NCBI GenBank assembly: GCA_002730035.1
Contig: PBYU01000001.1
Span: forward strand, 1-46,176
Source: Gammaproteobacteria bacterium
GTDB lineage: Bacteria; Pseudomonadota; Gammaproteobacteria; Pseudomonadales; Pseudohongiellaceae
Reading direction: 5' to 3'
Length of the DNA: 46,176 nt
The notes below the pieces were generated by a model, which was not told the origin of the DNA, did not search any database, and saw only the letters and a list, made by a program, of their open reading frames with translations. Below are positions 9,523 through 18,960 of the stretch, in pieces (position 1 is the stretch's first letter; every line of letters starts with the position of its first letter). A program made the translations under genes and the position numbers.

Positions 9523-9679
9523 GCGCGACTTTCTCAGCACCATTCTGGCGCTGGAAATGCGTTTTATGCGGTCAACTTCCCCGCCCCTGTCGTGCCGCCG
9601 ACGTGCACTGAGCGCGATTGTATCTGGCTGCTGCCTCATATACTCTTCAGTAGCGCTCTATCCGATGACGTGGAACACA

Positions 9680-9697
9680 CCAGGTTCCGGAGCCTGG
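9680..9697. promoter_or_regulatory. 18-bp near-perfect palindrome upstream of CxxC gene
   Basis: CCAGGTTCCGGAGCCTGG is symmetric except for one T-G pair and lies 37 bp before the ATG at 9734. It could be an operator or a hairpin of the leader. No matching regulator is known to me. Confidence 0.3.
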
Positions 9698-9733
9698 CGC
9701 CTTATTGTATTGCCAATCTGCTTTGAGACCATT

Positions 9734-9979
9734 ATGAAATCAATCAAATTTTACCATTCAATTATCTGCCCGCGCTGCGCGATGGCTCGCAGGGAACTGA
9801 AGAAACTGAAAGAAGAGTTCCCCGACCTGGAAATCGAACCGATCGAGGTACTTACCAAGCGAGGGAAAAAGAAGGAAGACGGAGTTAGACAATTTCCTGC
9901 ACTGGTGCATGCGGATAAATCCCTGTCTGGATTCATCCTGACTCGTGCAGCAATTCGTAGTTTTCTGGTGGATATATAA
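9734..9979 (+). CDS. Small thioredoxin/glutaredoxin-like CxxC protein
   Basis: An 81-residue cytoplasmic protein starting MKSIKFYHSIICPRCAMARR. The beta strand followed by CPRC and a helix (RRELKKLKEEF) is the redox-active start of a glutaredoxin/thioredoxin fold. The later FPALVHADKSLSGFIL resembles the cis-proline region of that fold (FPAL), so a reduced thioredoxin-like domain is likely. The open frame extends upstream to 9557, but that part is arginine-rich noise; the ATG at 9734 begins the recognisable domain. It follows the FHA gene by about 210 bp on the same strand, so co-transcription with the kinase operon is possible but unproven. The substrate is unknown. Confidence 0.75.
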   Translation: MKSIKFYHSIICPRCAMARRELKKLKEEFPDLEIEPIEVLTKRGKKKEDGVRQFPALVHADKSLSGFILTRAAIRSFLVDI

Positions 9980-10025
9980 ACAATCGATGCAAGTGTCGAT
10001 TTACAACTGACTGACGGCTGCCACC

Positions 10026-11105
10026 TTATCGATGTGTAAGCGCCTGATAGGCGTCAAAAGCGTGCTGCCCTATTTTAGCGAAGATCGTAGCCAGCGGCGA
10101 AGTTACTTGTAGTAAAATCTGTCGTTCCACCAGGTCGTACAGACGAGCCAGATGACCGCGGTGGGTGCCACCAGGCGTGCTATCCAAAGTGGCGACCACA
10201 ACCAGGTCGAGGGGCTCGACCACGAAGATAAGCTGACCACCATAGCCCCAGGCGACGGGCACCAACATGCCGGCCAGGTCTCTGAGCCACCAGCCATAGT
10301 AGCGACCCTGGCCGCGGGGGGAGCGTGCGTGAGGCCGATGAGATAGCTGTATCCATTGTTCGGAAATTACCTGCCGACCGTCGTAAATACCCCGGTTTAA
10401 ATAAAGCTCACCGAATACCAACATCTGCCGTGGTGTCATTTTTATGTCATTGCCACCAAAATAAACGCCTTGGGGATCCTGCGACCAGTAGGACATGGAG
10501 TAACCCAGTTGTGAAACCAGGTTTTGTTGAGCGAAGGACTTGGTGTCCAACTCGGTGGCACGGGTAATGATGGCTGATAGCAGGTGAGCGCTACCGGTAC
10601 TGTAAAGCATACGGGTACCCGGTTCGGCTACCAGCGGTTGATTGATGGCGAATTCTACCCAGTTGTCACTCAGCACCCATTTGCCATAGTTGCGATTGCT
10701 GGTTGTCTCCAGTCCTGACTGCATGGTTAACAAATTTTCTATGGTAATGTTCAGCTTGTCGGCGTTGGATTGATCGGAAATATATTCCGGAAAGTATTGC
10801 GCGATAGGCTCATTCACCGAGTCGATATAGCCCTGCTCGATAGCGATACCTATGAGCGCCGATATGACGCTCTTGGAGGCCGATTTCATATTAGCCGGAC
10901 GTCGCGGGTCGGTGTCGTTGTAGTATTTCTCAAATACCAGTTCACCGTGGTGACTGATCTACAAGCGCGGCAGGCGCTGCGCCTCTTGGTGGGCATCCGG
11001 GAAGTCGTATTGTGACAGCTTATTTGTGACTGGATCAGCTGCGTGCAGAAATGCAGCCAGCAAAACCGCAGCAAGTGCCATAAACGATGTAGTTAGAAGT
11101 TTCAT
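10026..11105 (-). pseudogene. Beta-lactamase-fold serine hydrolase broken by amber codon
   Basis: From the ATG at 11105 the frame encodes a signal peptide (MKLLTTSFMALAAVLLAAFL...A) and about 48 residues, then TAG at codon 49 (10961-10959). The same frame continues without interruption for 311 codons. That part starts ISHHGELVFEKYYND and reaches the catalytic SASK (SxxK) of class C beta-lactamase/esterase proteins, then LLTMQSGLE and YSTGSAHLL. The annotatable open part from the internal ATG (10889) begins only two residues before SxxK and would lack signal peptide and first strands. The gene is therefore either a recent pseudogene, an amber read-through case or a sequence error. A related intact hydrolase lies at 31077-32333. 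Confidence 0.85.
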
Positions 11106-11175
11106 TTGCGGAATAGTAGTAAAAGATCCACAAAAGTTAAACGCTTAGTTAGGAACCCTCTGAACAAATATAGCT

Positions 11176-14106
11176 TCAGATATTACTAAATGCCTCAGAG
11201 ACAATGCCGGGAGTGAGGATTTGTGGAAGGATGACAGGCTCTTTGGAGGCATCGCCTGGATACAAGACATAAAGGGGTACGGAAGGCCGGTTGAATCGTT
11301 CGAGTACCGCCGTTATTTCCGGGTCTTCGTTGGTCCAGTCGCCTTTCATGTAAGTAATATCATTGTCCGCCATCGCCTGCTGCACGCGTTCAGTGCCCAG
11401 CGTTGACTGCTCGTTGAACAGACAAGTAATGCACCACGCGGCAGTCATGTTCACGAACACCGGCCGCCCGGCAGACTGTAATTCATCCAGCCGCGCCGTA
11501 CTGAATACTTCATAATCCTGTACCAGGTTGCCATCTTCATCGACCTCTGCAGAGGCGAGTTGATTAACCGCCGAGGATTGCAGGAATGGCGTCTGCATAA
11601 GGTAAATAGCGATGGCGATGGCGCCGACACCTACAGCAAGCTGTGCCGTGCGCATGATTGGTCCGAGAGTGTGGCGTCGCTGATACATCCAGGCAGCGAA
11701 GGCCAGCAGCACACAGACACTCAGCACCAGAGACATGCCCATCACACCCACCTGGGTACCCAGTACCCACAGGAAGAACAGGGCGCTGGCATATAGTGGA
11801 AAGGCCATGAATTGCTTGAATGTCACCATCCAGGAGCCCGGCTTGGGCAGGTAACGGAATAGCGCGGGCATAAAAGACAGTACTAGGATTGGGAGAGCCA
11901 TGCCGAAACCCAAGGAGATGAACACCAGCATCGCCACCGCCCAGGATTGGGACAATGCAAACCCGATGGCCGGCCCCATGAAAGGCGCGGTGCAGGGCGT
12001 TGCTACGGTAGTGGCGAGTACCCCGGTAAAGAATGATCCCTTGTAGCCGCCATCTGCGGCCAGTCCACCACCGGCGCCCATCAGGCCGGTGCCGATCTCA
12101 AACACGCCAGACAGGCTCAGGGCCATCATGAAAAAGAGATAGACGATAAAGGCCAGAAACCAGGGCTGTTGAAACTGGAATGCCCAACCGATCGCTTCGC
12201 CGCCCGCGCGCAGTCCTATCAATACCGAAGCCAGCACCACGAAAGCAGTAATCACACCGACGCTATAGACAACGCCGTCCATGCGTTGCTTGTAGCGGGT
12301 CTCACCGATGTTATTGGTAAAACTCAGCGCCTTGATAGACAGCACCGGGAATACACAAGGCATCAGGTTCAGAATCATTCCACCCAGCATGGCAAACAAC
12401 ATAAACAACAACACACTGCCACCGCTTCCGGAAGCAGTACTGGAATTGTCAATCGCAGCCAGCGGTACAATCGTGGTCTGGTTGGCATCGGCGGCAGGAT
12501 TGACGAACTCATAAGAGCTACGCACACCCGCTTCATCCTGCAGCACCAGTACACCGAAAACTTCGGTCAGATCGGTGACCATACGGCGGGGCTGCTGGTG
12601 AGTGATCTGCAGAAGGTTCTGCTGGAAACTCACATCTCTGAGAGGTCCTGGCTTGATGATGCGGCGCTGGTCCGGAAAGAACCAGGCCTCGCTGTAGTTT
12701 GTGAAGATGGGATCCGGTGACTCGAATCCCAGGCTGACACGCTCGCCCGCGACAGCGATGATGGTCTTGATCTCATGCTCGAGGATCGGCAGCTTCTCTC
12801 GGCTTGCTGCAAACAGCGGCACAGTGGAGGCATCCAGTTCCGTAACCTCCCCCACCGGCAGGGTTAAACTTAATCGTTGTTCACCGGGAATGCAGATCAG
12901 GTCGCATACATTCCAGTACGCCAGGGTGCTCAACTCTACGGTGTCGCCCACATAGTCCTCAGGCAGCGTGATAGCTACGCTTAGTAGCACTTCTTCTTCG
13001 TAGCCAAAATTCACCAGATCCGATTCGTAGAACGGCAGCCAATGTGGAGCCGGCCATTGGATGTCCCCAATAACTGTACCTTCGGGCGCGTTCCATTCGT
13101 TAAGGCTGGTGGGCTCGCCGCTGTCGCCACCCATTTTCCAATAGGTGTGCCAGTGTTCTGCCGGGTCCAGGCGCAGACCCAACCAGGTGGTTTCGCCTGG
13201 AATGATATTGCTCGTCTCAGCCAGCAGTTCGACTTCGATGCTGTGATCCCAGGCCACATTGCTCGGGCGTGCTTGAATATCGAAAGCTTGTCGATTGCCT
13301 TGCTTGTCGACGAACGACAACAGCCCTGCTATTTCGCTCAAGTCTGCTGGATAACGACGGTGTTGCTCTGTGGAGATCTGGATGCGGTCACCGTCCAGCA
13401 TGACTTTGCGGTAGGGTGCATAGCGCATAAGCCGGCGCTGGGTTGGGAAGAACCAGGCTTCGTCGACATTGTCGAACAGGGCATCGGGTGCCTGTACCAT
13501 GACATTTACTTTGCCGTCATGGGCGTTGAAATTTGCCGCCAGCTCATGCTGATCAATCGGTACGGGGGTCAGCTCTCGCGTCTCTGCAAAACCCGCCTGC
13601 CAGCGAGGATCGATTTCCAGGCTGTCGCCGACCGGTAATGATAGTGAGAATGTGGCATTGCCGGGTATACAGATTTCGTCACACACCTGCCAGTCAATCC
13701 GCGCACTCAGCTCGAAGGTCTCAGCATCGAAATCCGCAGGCACCGACAGCGCCATGGGCAGATACACTTCCCGCTCATAATCGAAGGTTACCAGCCCGCT
13801 ATCCAGGAACGGAGCCCATTCAGGGATCGGCCACTGGATATCACCGACGCTGGCACCCGGGGGTAATTGCCACTCGCTGGCTTCGGTCGCCTCGCCACTG
13901 TCGCCGCCGAATTTCCAATAGGTGTGCCAGTTTTCGATCGGATCCAGGTGGATCGCCAGCCAGGAGGTTTCCCCGGGGACGACGTTGGTAGTCTCCGAAA
14001 TCAGTTCGACCTCGATTTGATCGGTCTTGTGAACCTGCCCCTGTGCAGTCAAGGCATAGCTCATAAATCCCAATATAATCAGTATGTTATGTCTATATTT
14101 TTGCAT
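11176..14106 (-). CDS. DsbD-like thiol:disulfide reductase with duplicated N-terminal domain
   Basis: A 976-residue membrane protein that should pass electrons from cytoplasmic thioredoxin to periplasmic thiol proteins. After a signal peptide (1-24) come two consecutive copies of the DsbD/ScsB periplasmic domain. Copy 1 (about 30-280) has LDPIENWHTYWKFGGDSGE and CDEICIPG (C142, C146). Copy 2 (about 288-535) has LDPAEHWHTYWKMGGDSGE and CDLICIPG (C401, C405). The transmembrane domain (from about 563) carries LNLMPCVFPVLS (C584) and ATPCTAPFMG. The C-terminal thioredoxin domain has AAWCITC. E. coli DsbD (about 565 residues) has one N-terminal domain, so this one is unusually long. Start chosen at the ATG giving the signal peptide. 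The disulfide isomerase gene dsbC at 19 kb is a likely client. Confidence 0.92.
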   Translation of the reverse strand: MQKYRHNILIILGFMSYALTAQGQVHKTDQIEVELISETTNVVPGETSWLAIHLDPIENWHTYWKFGGDSGEATEASEWQLPPGASVGDIQWPIPEWAPFLDSGLVTFDYEREVYLPMALSVPADFDAETFELSARIDWQVCDEICIPGNATFSLSLPVGDSLEIDPRWQAGFAETRELTPVPIDQHELAANFNAHDGKVNVMVQAPDALFDNVDEAWFFPTQRRLMRYAPYRKVMLDGDRIQISTEQHRRYPADLSEIAGLLSFVDKQGNRQAFDIQARPSNVAWDHSIEVELLAETSNIIPGETTWLGLRLDPAEHWHTYWKMGGDSGEPTSLNEWNAPEGTVIGDIQWPAPHWLPFYESDLVNFGYEEEVLLSVAITLPEDYVGDTVELSTLAYWNVCDLICIPGEQRLSLTLPVGEVTELDASTVPLFAASREKLPILEHEIKTIIAVAGERVSLGFESPDPIFTNYSEAWFFPDQRRIIKPGPLRDVSFQQNLLQITHQQPRRMVTDLTEVFGVLVLQDEAGVRSSYEFVNPAADANQTTIVPLAAIDNSSTASGSGGSVLLFMLFAMLGGMILNLMPCVFPVLSIKALSFTNNIGETRYKQRMDGVVYSVGVITAFVVLASVLIGLRAGGEAIGWAFQFQQPWFLAFIVYLFFMMALSLSGVFEIGTGLMGAGGGLAADGGYKGSFFTGVLATTVATPCTAPFMGPAIGFALSQSWAVAMLVFISLGFGMALPILVLSFMPALFRYLPKPGSWMVTFKQFMAFPLYASALFFLWVLGTQVGVMGMSLVLSVCVLLAFAAWMYQRRHTLGPIMRTAQLAVGVGAIAIAIYLMQTPFLQSSAVNQLASAEVDEDGNLVQDYEVFSTARLDELQSAGRPVFVNMTAAWCITCLFNEQSTLGTERVQQAMADNDITYMKGDWTNEDPEITAVLERFNRPSVPLYVLYPGDASKEPVILPQILTPGIVSEAFSNI

Positions 14107-14348
14107 ATTGTCGGGCGTTGCCTGGAGCCAGCAATTTTACTCGCTTAGAGCTGACGAAGATGTGCTAGAAGGTAACAAATTCGCCCCTCTGTGTCATGAT
14201 ACAGTCGGCACATTTGCTGACTACTTGTGCCCGCCGAATTCAGCAACCCTGCCAGCAATTTCTGTGACAGCCACTTATCCGATCCCGGTTAAGGCCTTAT
14301 GCATTAGACCCGGATTTCGGGAAAATCGTGCAGCAAAGTGTGCTGTGG

Positions 14349-16097
14349 TCAATCTAGCGCCAGGATCTGTTCTACCATGAGTTGCAGACTCTGCTTACCA
14401 CGGAACTCATTGATGTCCATTCGATAGCCGATCTCTATCACTGCAGTGTCTTCTTCGGGCCACTGCGCTGCAGCAACATTAAAGGCGATTGCGTCGACTG
14501 CCTGTTGCGGAGACTCGACCGGACTCAGTACCATCTTCAGGTGCTTCTCCCCCACTCGGCGCTGTTGCAGCAGATTGAAACGTCCATCGAACAGCGGTTC
14601 CGCGAATTCCTGGCCCCAGGGTCCCGCTGCTGCCAGTTCAGCGGCGGTTTCCATCGACAGCCAGTGCTCCTCCAGCTGACCATCGCTGAACAGTGTTGCC
14701 GTCAGCTGATCATCACTCAATAATCGTGCTGCCTCCGCTTCGAATGCCTGTCTGAACTGGTCGAGCTGGCTTTTCTCCAGGCTAAGTCCTGCTGCCATGG
14801 CATGGCCGCCGAATTTGCTGAGCAGTCCCGGATGGTGGCTTGCCACGGCCTCCAACGCATCGCGAATGTGAAAGCCCTTTATCGAGCGGGCCGATCCTTT
14901 TAGTAGCAGGCTGTCACTGCCCGCCTCCGTGACTTCGGCAAAGGCGATGACCGGCCGATGAAAGCGGTCTTTAATGCGGGATGCCAGGATGCCCACCACA
15001 CCCTGGTGCCAACGCCCATCGAACAGACACAGGGCCGGTGGTAAATTGTCTTCTTCCACAACCAGTTCATCCAGAATTTGCATCGCCTGGTCCTGCATGT
15101 CGGCTTCTATCAGCTTGCGATCCTGATTCATGGCATCCAGCTGCAGCGCCAGCTCGTAGGCGCTGCCGGCACGGTCGGCAAGCAGGCACTCGATACCGGT
15201 TGACATATCATCGAGACGCCCAGCCGCATTGAGTCGCGGACCGACACCAAACGCAAGATCGCTGGCGGTCAGTCGTTGTGCCTTGTGTTTTGCCACTTCC
15301 AGCAGAGCCAATATTCCGGGACGAGTTCGTCCCGCCCGAATTCTCTTCAGGCCTTCATCCACCAGAATACGATTGTTACGATCAAGTGCGACAACATCGG
15401 CAACCGTGCCCAGCGCCACCAGATCCAGAAGATTTGCCATATGAGGTTCTTCAATCCCCTGTTCAGTGAACCAGTTCAACTCTCGCAACCTGCTGCGCAA
15501 GGCCAACATGACATAGAAAATGACACCGACACCGGCGATGCACTTGCTGGGAAATGCGCAACCTCCCTGGTTAGGATTGACGATTGTGTCAGCGTCAGGT
15601 AATTGCTCTGCCGGCAGATGATGGTCGGTAACCAGCACCTGGATACCAGCCTGCTTCGCCGACCTCACGCCTTCAATGCTGGATATCCCGTTATCAACTG
15701 TTATGATCAGATGCGGCTCTAATACTTTGGCAAGTTCGACGATCTCAGGAGTCAGTCCGTAACCGTAGTCGAAGCGGTTCGGTACGATGTATTCGACGTG
15801 CCTGGCTCCAAACCAGGTCAACGCATTGATGGCCAGGGCGCAGCTGGTAGCACCATCGGCATCGAAATCCGAAACGATGAGAATCTTCTTCTGTTGAGCA
15901 AGGCAATCGACCAGCAGGTCAACTGCCTGTTCCATTCCGCTAAGCAGATCCGGTGCCAACAGGTTCTTGAGGCCAAGTTGCAATTCTTCGGCGCTGTGTA
16001 TCGGACGTTGACTATAAATGCGGCTGATCAGCGGATGCAGGGTGTCTGGCAGGTCGAGATCTGGATTGGGGATTCTGCGCTTCAGATGAATGGGCAT
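14349..16097 (-). CDS. recJ: Single-stranded-DNA-specific exonuclease RecJ
   Basis: A 5'-3' single-strand exonuclease acting in RecF-pathway recombination, mismatch repair and base-excision repair. The DHH phosphoesterase motifs are present: VSDFDADGATSCA, TVDNGISS, VTDHHLP and NPNQGGCAFPSKCIAGVGV. GVGPRLNAAGRLDDMSTGIE and GGHAMAAGLSL (DHHA1 region) follow. I start it at the ATG at 16097 (MPIHLKRRIPNPDL), 5 bp after the thrC stop, giving 582 residues; the frame extends 6 codons upstream into thrC. It is the last gene of the dsbC-hom-thrC-recJ order also seen in Pseudomonas. Confidence 0.96.
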   Translation of the reverse strand: MPIHLKRRIPNPDLDLPDTLHPLISRIYSQRPIHSAEELQLGLKNLLAPDLLSGMEQAVDLLVDCLAQQKKILIVSDFDADGATSCALAINALTWFGARHVEYIVPNRFDYGYGLTPEIVELAKVLEPHLIITVDNGISSIEGVRSAKQAGIQVLVTDHHLPAEQLPDADTIVNPNQGGCAFPSKCIAGVGVIFYVMLALRSRLRELNWFTEQGIEEPHMANLLDLVALGTVADVVALDRNNRILVDEGLKRIRAGRTRPGILALLEVAKHKAQRLTASDLAFGVGPRLNAAGRLDDMSTGIECLLADRAGSAYELALQLDAMNQDRKLIEADMQDQAMQILDELVVEEDNLPPALCLFDGRWHQGVVGILASRIKDRFHRPVIAFAEVTEAGSDSLLLKGSARSIKGFHIRDALEAVASHHPGLLSKFGGHAMAAGLSLEKSQLDQFRQAFEAEAARLLSDDQLTATLFSDGQLEEHWLSMETAAELAAAGPWGQEFAEPLFDGRFNLLQQRRVGEKHLKMVLSPVESPQQAVDAIAFNVAAAQWPEEDTAVIEIGYRMDINEFRGKQSLQLMVEQILALD

Positions 16098-16102
16098 CGT
16101 CA

Positions 16103-17497
16103 CTAGCGGCGACAATGCGCTTTGATGAAACTCGTTACCTCGTCCAGCTCATTAGCGACCACGCTGTAGCGCTCCTCCCGCTCGAATAAATCCTGCAGCT
16201 GTACCGGTAATTCAGGAGTCTTCAGCCCGGCGCTGGTGATAGCCTCGCTGAATTTTGCCGGATGGGCGGTAGCGAGAGCAATTATCGGCGTGTCAGCCGA
16301 GCCGCCACAATCCCGCGCCGCCTTTACGCCGACGGCCGTGTGTGGATCCAGCAGCTTGCCGGTTTGCTGAAACACCTCGGCGATTACTTCACAAGTAGTA
16401 GCATCATCCACACTGGCACTATCGAAGCAGTCCTTGACTCGCTGCCACTGCTGCTCAGACACACACAACGTCTGCTTACCAAAACGACCCATAAAGTCAG
16501 CCAGCGTGGGGCCGTCCCGATCAAACAAATCAAACAGGTATCGTTCGAAATTACTGGATACCAGGATGTCCATGCTGGGTGAAAACGTCTCGCTAAGATC
16601 GGTGACCGAGTAGTCGTTGTTGTGGATGAAGCGATGCAGAATATCATTCTTGTTGGTGGCGACAATCAGGCGCTCGATCGGTAACCCCATGCCCTTGGCC
16701 AAGTAGCCGGCGTAGATATCCCCGAAATTGCCAGTGGGAACCGAGAAGGACACGGCCTGATCGGGAGCGCCGAGTTTCAACGCCGCCGAAAAGTAGTAGA
16801 CGATCTGCATCAGGATGCGTGCCCAGTTGATGGAATTTACCGCTACCAGCTGCCGATCCGTTGGCAGGAAGGACTGATCGGCGAAGGCCGCCTTCACGAT
16901 TCGCTGACAATCGTCGAAATTGCCTTTAACTGCCAGGTTGAACACATTATTACCCGTCACAGTGGTCATCTGCTTACGCTGCACATCCGAGACGCGCCCG
17001 TGTGGATGCAGGATAAAGATGTCGACGTGAGCGGAATGCCGACAGCCTTCCAGCGCCGCAGAACCGGTATCGCCTGAGGTGGCACCCAATATGACTACCC
17101 GCTGGTCCTTGCGCGTCAATACATGTTCCAGGAGCCGCCCCAGCACCTGCAGCGCAAAATCCTTAAATGCCAGGGTTGGACCATGGTACAACTCGAGCAT
17201 CCATTCGTTCTCGGCGAGTTGGGTAAGCGGCGCCACCTCGGGGTGATCGAATTCGGCATAGCTTTCCTCGATGATGGCACGTAGATCTCCGGCGGGAATC
17301 TCATCTCCGATGAAAGGTGTTATGATTTTGAGTGCAAGCTCCGGATAAGCCAATCCCTGGTAGCTGCGAATTTCGTCCGCGGTCAATACTGGCAGTTCTT
17401 CGGGAACGAACAGGCCTCCATCCGGTGCCAGGCCAGTCAACAGCACATCCTCAAAGCTTTGGGGAGAACAGCCACTGCGGGTGCTAATGTATTTCAC
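16103..17497 (-). CDS. thrC: Threonine synthase
   Basis: A 464-residue PLP enzyme converting O-phosphohomoserine to threonine. The N-terminus MKYISTRSGCSPQSFEDVLLTGLAPDGGLFVPE is characteristic of the longer threonine synthase subclass found in enterics and Pseudomonas. The PLP lysine lies in GPTLAFKDFALQ, and the phosphate-binding ATSGDTGSAALEG follows. VPTGNFGDIYAGY is a further conserved glycine-rich segment. It lies 19 bp downstream of hom and 5 bp upstream of recJ on the same strand, so hom-thrC-recJ is probably one transcript. Confidence 0.97.
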   Translation of the reverse strand: MKYISTRSGCSPQSFEDVLLTGLAPDGGLFVPEELPVLTADEIRSYQGLAYPELALKIITPFIGDEIPAGDLRAIIEESYAEFDHPEVAPLTQLAENEWMLELYHGPTLAFKDFALQVLGRLLEHVLTRKDQRVVILGATSGDTGSAALEGCRHSAHVDIFILHPHGRVSDVQRKQMTTVTGNNVFNLAVKGNFDDCQRIVKAAFADQSFLPTDRQLVAVNSINWARILMQIVYYFSAALKLGAPDQAVSFSVPTGNFGDIYAGYLAKGMGLPIERLIVATNKNDILHRFIHNNDYSVTDLSETFSPSMDILVSSNFERYLFDLFDRDGPTLADFMGRFGKQTLCVSEQQWQRVKDCFDSASVDDATTCEVIAEVFQQTGKLLDPHTAVGVKAARDCGGSADTPIIALATAHPAKFSEAITSAGLKTPELPVQLQDLFEREERYSVVANELDEVTSFIKAHCRR

Positions 17498-17516
17498 GCT
17501 AGTTGTTTCCTAATGC

Positions 17517-18866
17517 CTAGTCAGCTTCGCCATGAAACGGTTCGACACGAATACGATTGATGCTCCCCGATACGTCATCCAGTGCCTCAATGGCGGAGAT
17601 CGCATGGTTGAGTTGTTTTTCGGCGGCTCGGTGGGTGAGTATCACGATTGGTATGATTTCACTGATCGCTTCTTTCTGAATGACCGCTTCAATGCTGATG
17701 TCGTGTTGCTGGAGAATACTCGATATCTTCGCCAGGACTCCTACTTTGTCCAGGGCTGGGATACGCAAGTAGTATTCGGCTTCGATCTCGTCGATAGCCA
17801 GGACGGGTAGATCATCTCGCATCTCACGATAACCTAAAGCCGGATAGACTGGCTCATGAACACCAGCGCTCAACTGCCTGCCAATATCAATCAGGTCGGC
17901 AACCACGGCAGAGGCTGTTGCTTCTGCTCCCGCCCCCGGTCCGCTATAGAGCGTCGCTCCCACAGCATTGCCATGCACTAAAATGGCGTTGCCCACACCA
18001 TTGACGTTTGCTAACAATCGAGACTTGGATAACAGCGTGGGGTGTACTCGCATTTCTATACCCTTCTCAGTTCTACGCGCAATACCAAGGTGCTTAATGC
18101 AGTAGCCGAGCTCATCAGCATAACTTATATCATCTGGCGTAATGCAGCTGATACCCTCGGTATAGGTCTTATCAAACTGCAGAGGGATGCCGAAGGCTAT
18201 AGCACCCATGATGGTGAGCTTATGAGCCGCATCGATACCTTCCACGTCAAAACTGGGATCGGCCTCGGCATAGCCTAACTCCTGCGCCCGCCGCAACACA
18301 TCTTCGAAGGGAGTTTGCCTGGCAGCCATTTCGGTCATGATGAAATTGCCTGTGCCATTGATGATACCGGCAAGCCAGTCGATCTGGTTGGCTGCCAGTC
18401 CTTCTCTCAGAGCCTTGATGATCGGAATACCTCCGGCCACGCTGCTCTCGAAGGCGAGACTCACATTGTTCGCCTGCGCCAGGGGAAATAACTCATTGCC
18501 ACGTTCGGCGATCAATGCCTTATTGGCGGTAACGACGTGCTTGCCGTTGGCAAGTGCCTGTTTAACCACGTCGAAGGCCGGCTCGTAACCCCCCATGGTC
18601 TCCACCACGATTTGTACCTGTGGATCGTTAACCACGGCGAATGGATCCGTACTGGAATTGGGCACGCCACACTTTTCAAGCAGTGCGCTTCGTTCGGCGT
18701 CCAGTGTGCGTGTCGCGACATGGCTCACTGCTATAGCACGATCCAGTCTCTTCGCGATCTCATCGGCATTGTCCTGCAATAGCAGCAGCGTACCGGTACC
18801 GACGGTACCCAAGCCGCAGATGCCAACACTAAGTGCATCGGAAGAGGGTGAGGTTTGAGAATTCAC
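17517..18866 (-). CDS. hom: Homoserine dehydrogenase
   Basis: A 449-residue enzyme reducing aspartate semialdehyde to homoserine. The nucleotide-binding fold opens with VGICGLGTVGTGTLLLL. VTANKALIAERG, SSVAGGIPIIKALREGL and GIINGTGNFIMTEM are the conserved catalytic segments, and AEADPSFDVEGIDAAHKL is the dehydrogenase signature. A C-terminal ACT domain (about residues 365-440, VGVLAKISSILQQHDISIEAV) suggests threonine feedback. It is the monofunctional type, separate from aspartokinase (lysC at 849). It is followed by thrC. Confidence 0.97.
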   Translation of the reverse strand: MNSQTSPSSDALSVGICGLGTVGTGTLLLLQDNADEIAKRLDRAIAVSHVATRTLDAERSALLEKCGVPNSSTDPFAVVNDPQVQIVVETMGGYEPAFDVVKQALANGKHVVTANKALIAERGNELFPLAQANNVSLAFESSVAGGIPIIKALREGLAANQIDWLAGIINGTGNFIMTEMAARQTPFEDVLRRAQELGYAEADPSFDVEGIDAAHKLTIMGAIAFGIPLQFDKTYTEGISCITPDDISYADELGYCIKHLGIARRTEKGIEMRVHPTLLSKSRLLANVNGVGNAILVHGNAVGATLYSGPGAGAEATASAVVADLIDIGRQLSAGVHEPVYPALGYREMRDDLPVLAIDEIEAEYYLRIPALDKVGVLAKISSILQQHDISIEAVIQKEAISEIIPIVILTHRAAEKQLNHAISAIEALDDVSGSINRIRVEPFHGEAD

Positions 18867-18902
18867 TTGTCTGGTCTCGAACAGTTCAACAACAAGTCGC
18901 GG

Positions 18903-18908
18903 ATTATA
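18903..18908 (-). promoter_or_regulatory. Candidate -10 element of hom promoter
   Basis: A perfect TATAAT on the minus strand 37 bp upstream of the hom ATG, with no convincing -35 at 16-18 bp. Confidence 0.4.
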
Positions 18909-18960
18909 CTGGAAACGCCCAATAAACCCAGTGCAGTGGCTTGCTAAGGAAAGATGGATA

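Noticed and set aside
8823..9611. FHA protein as a 262-residue product.
   Set aside because: Its last 50-odd residues are not FHA-like, and the +1 frame gives the expected end at 9522.
9557..9733. N-terminal extension of the CxxC protein.
   Set aside because: Low-complexity arginine/serine sequence overlapping the FHA overrun; the ATG at 9734 starts the domain.
6199..9979. Type VI secretion regulatory module (PpkA/PppA/Fha).
   Set aside because: Kinase, phosphatase and FHA are present, but no secretion genes are found in the window, and the kinase lacks the PpkA extracellular domain.
10026..10889. Short hydrolase starting at the internal ATG (10889).
   Set aside because: It starts two residues before SxxK; the same frame upstream encodes the missing N-terminus and signal peptide beyond a TAG.
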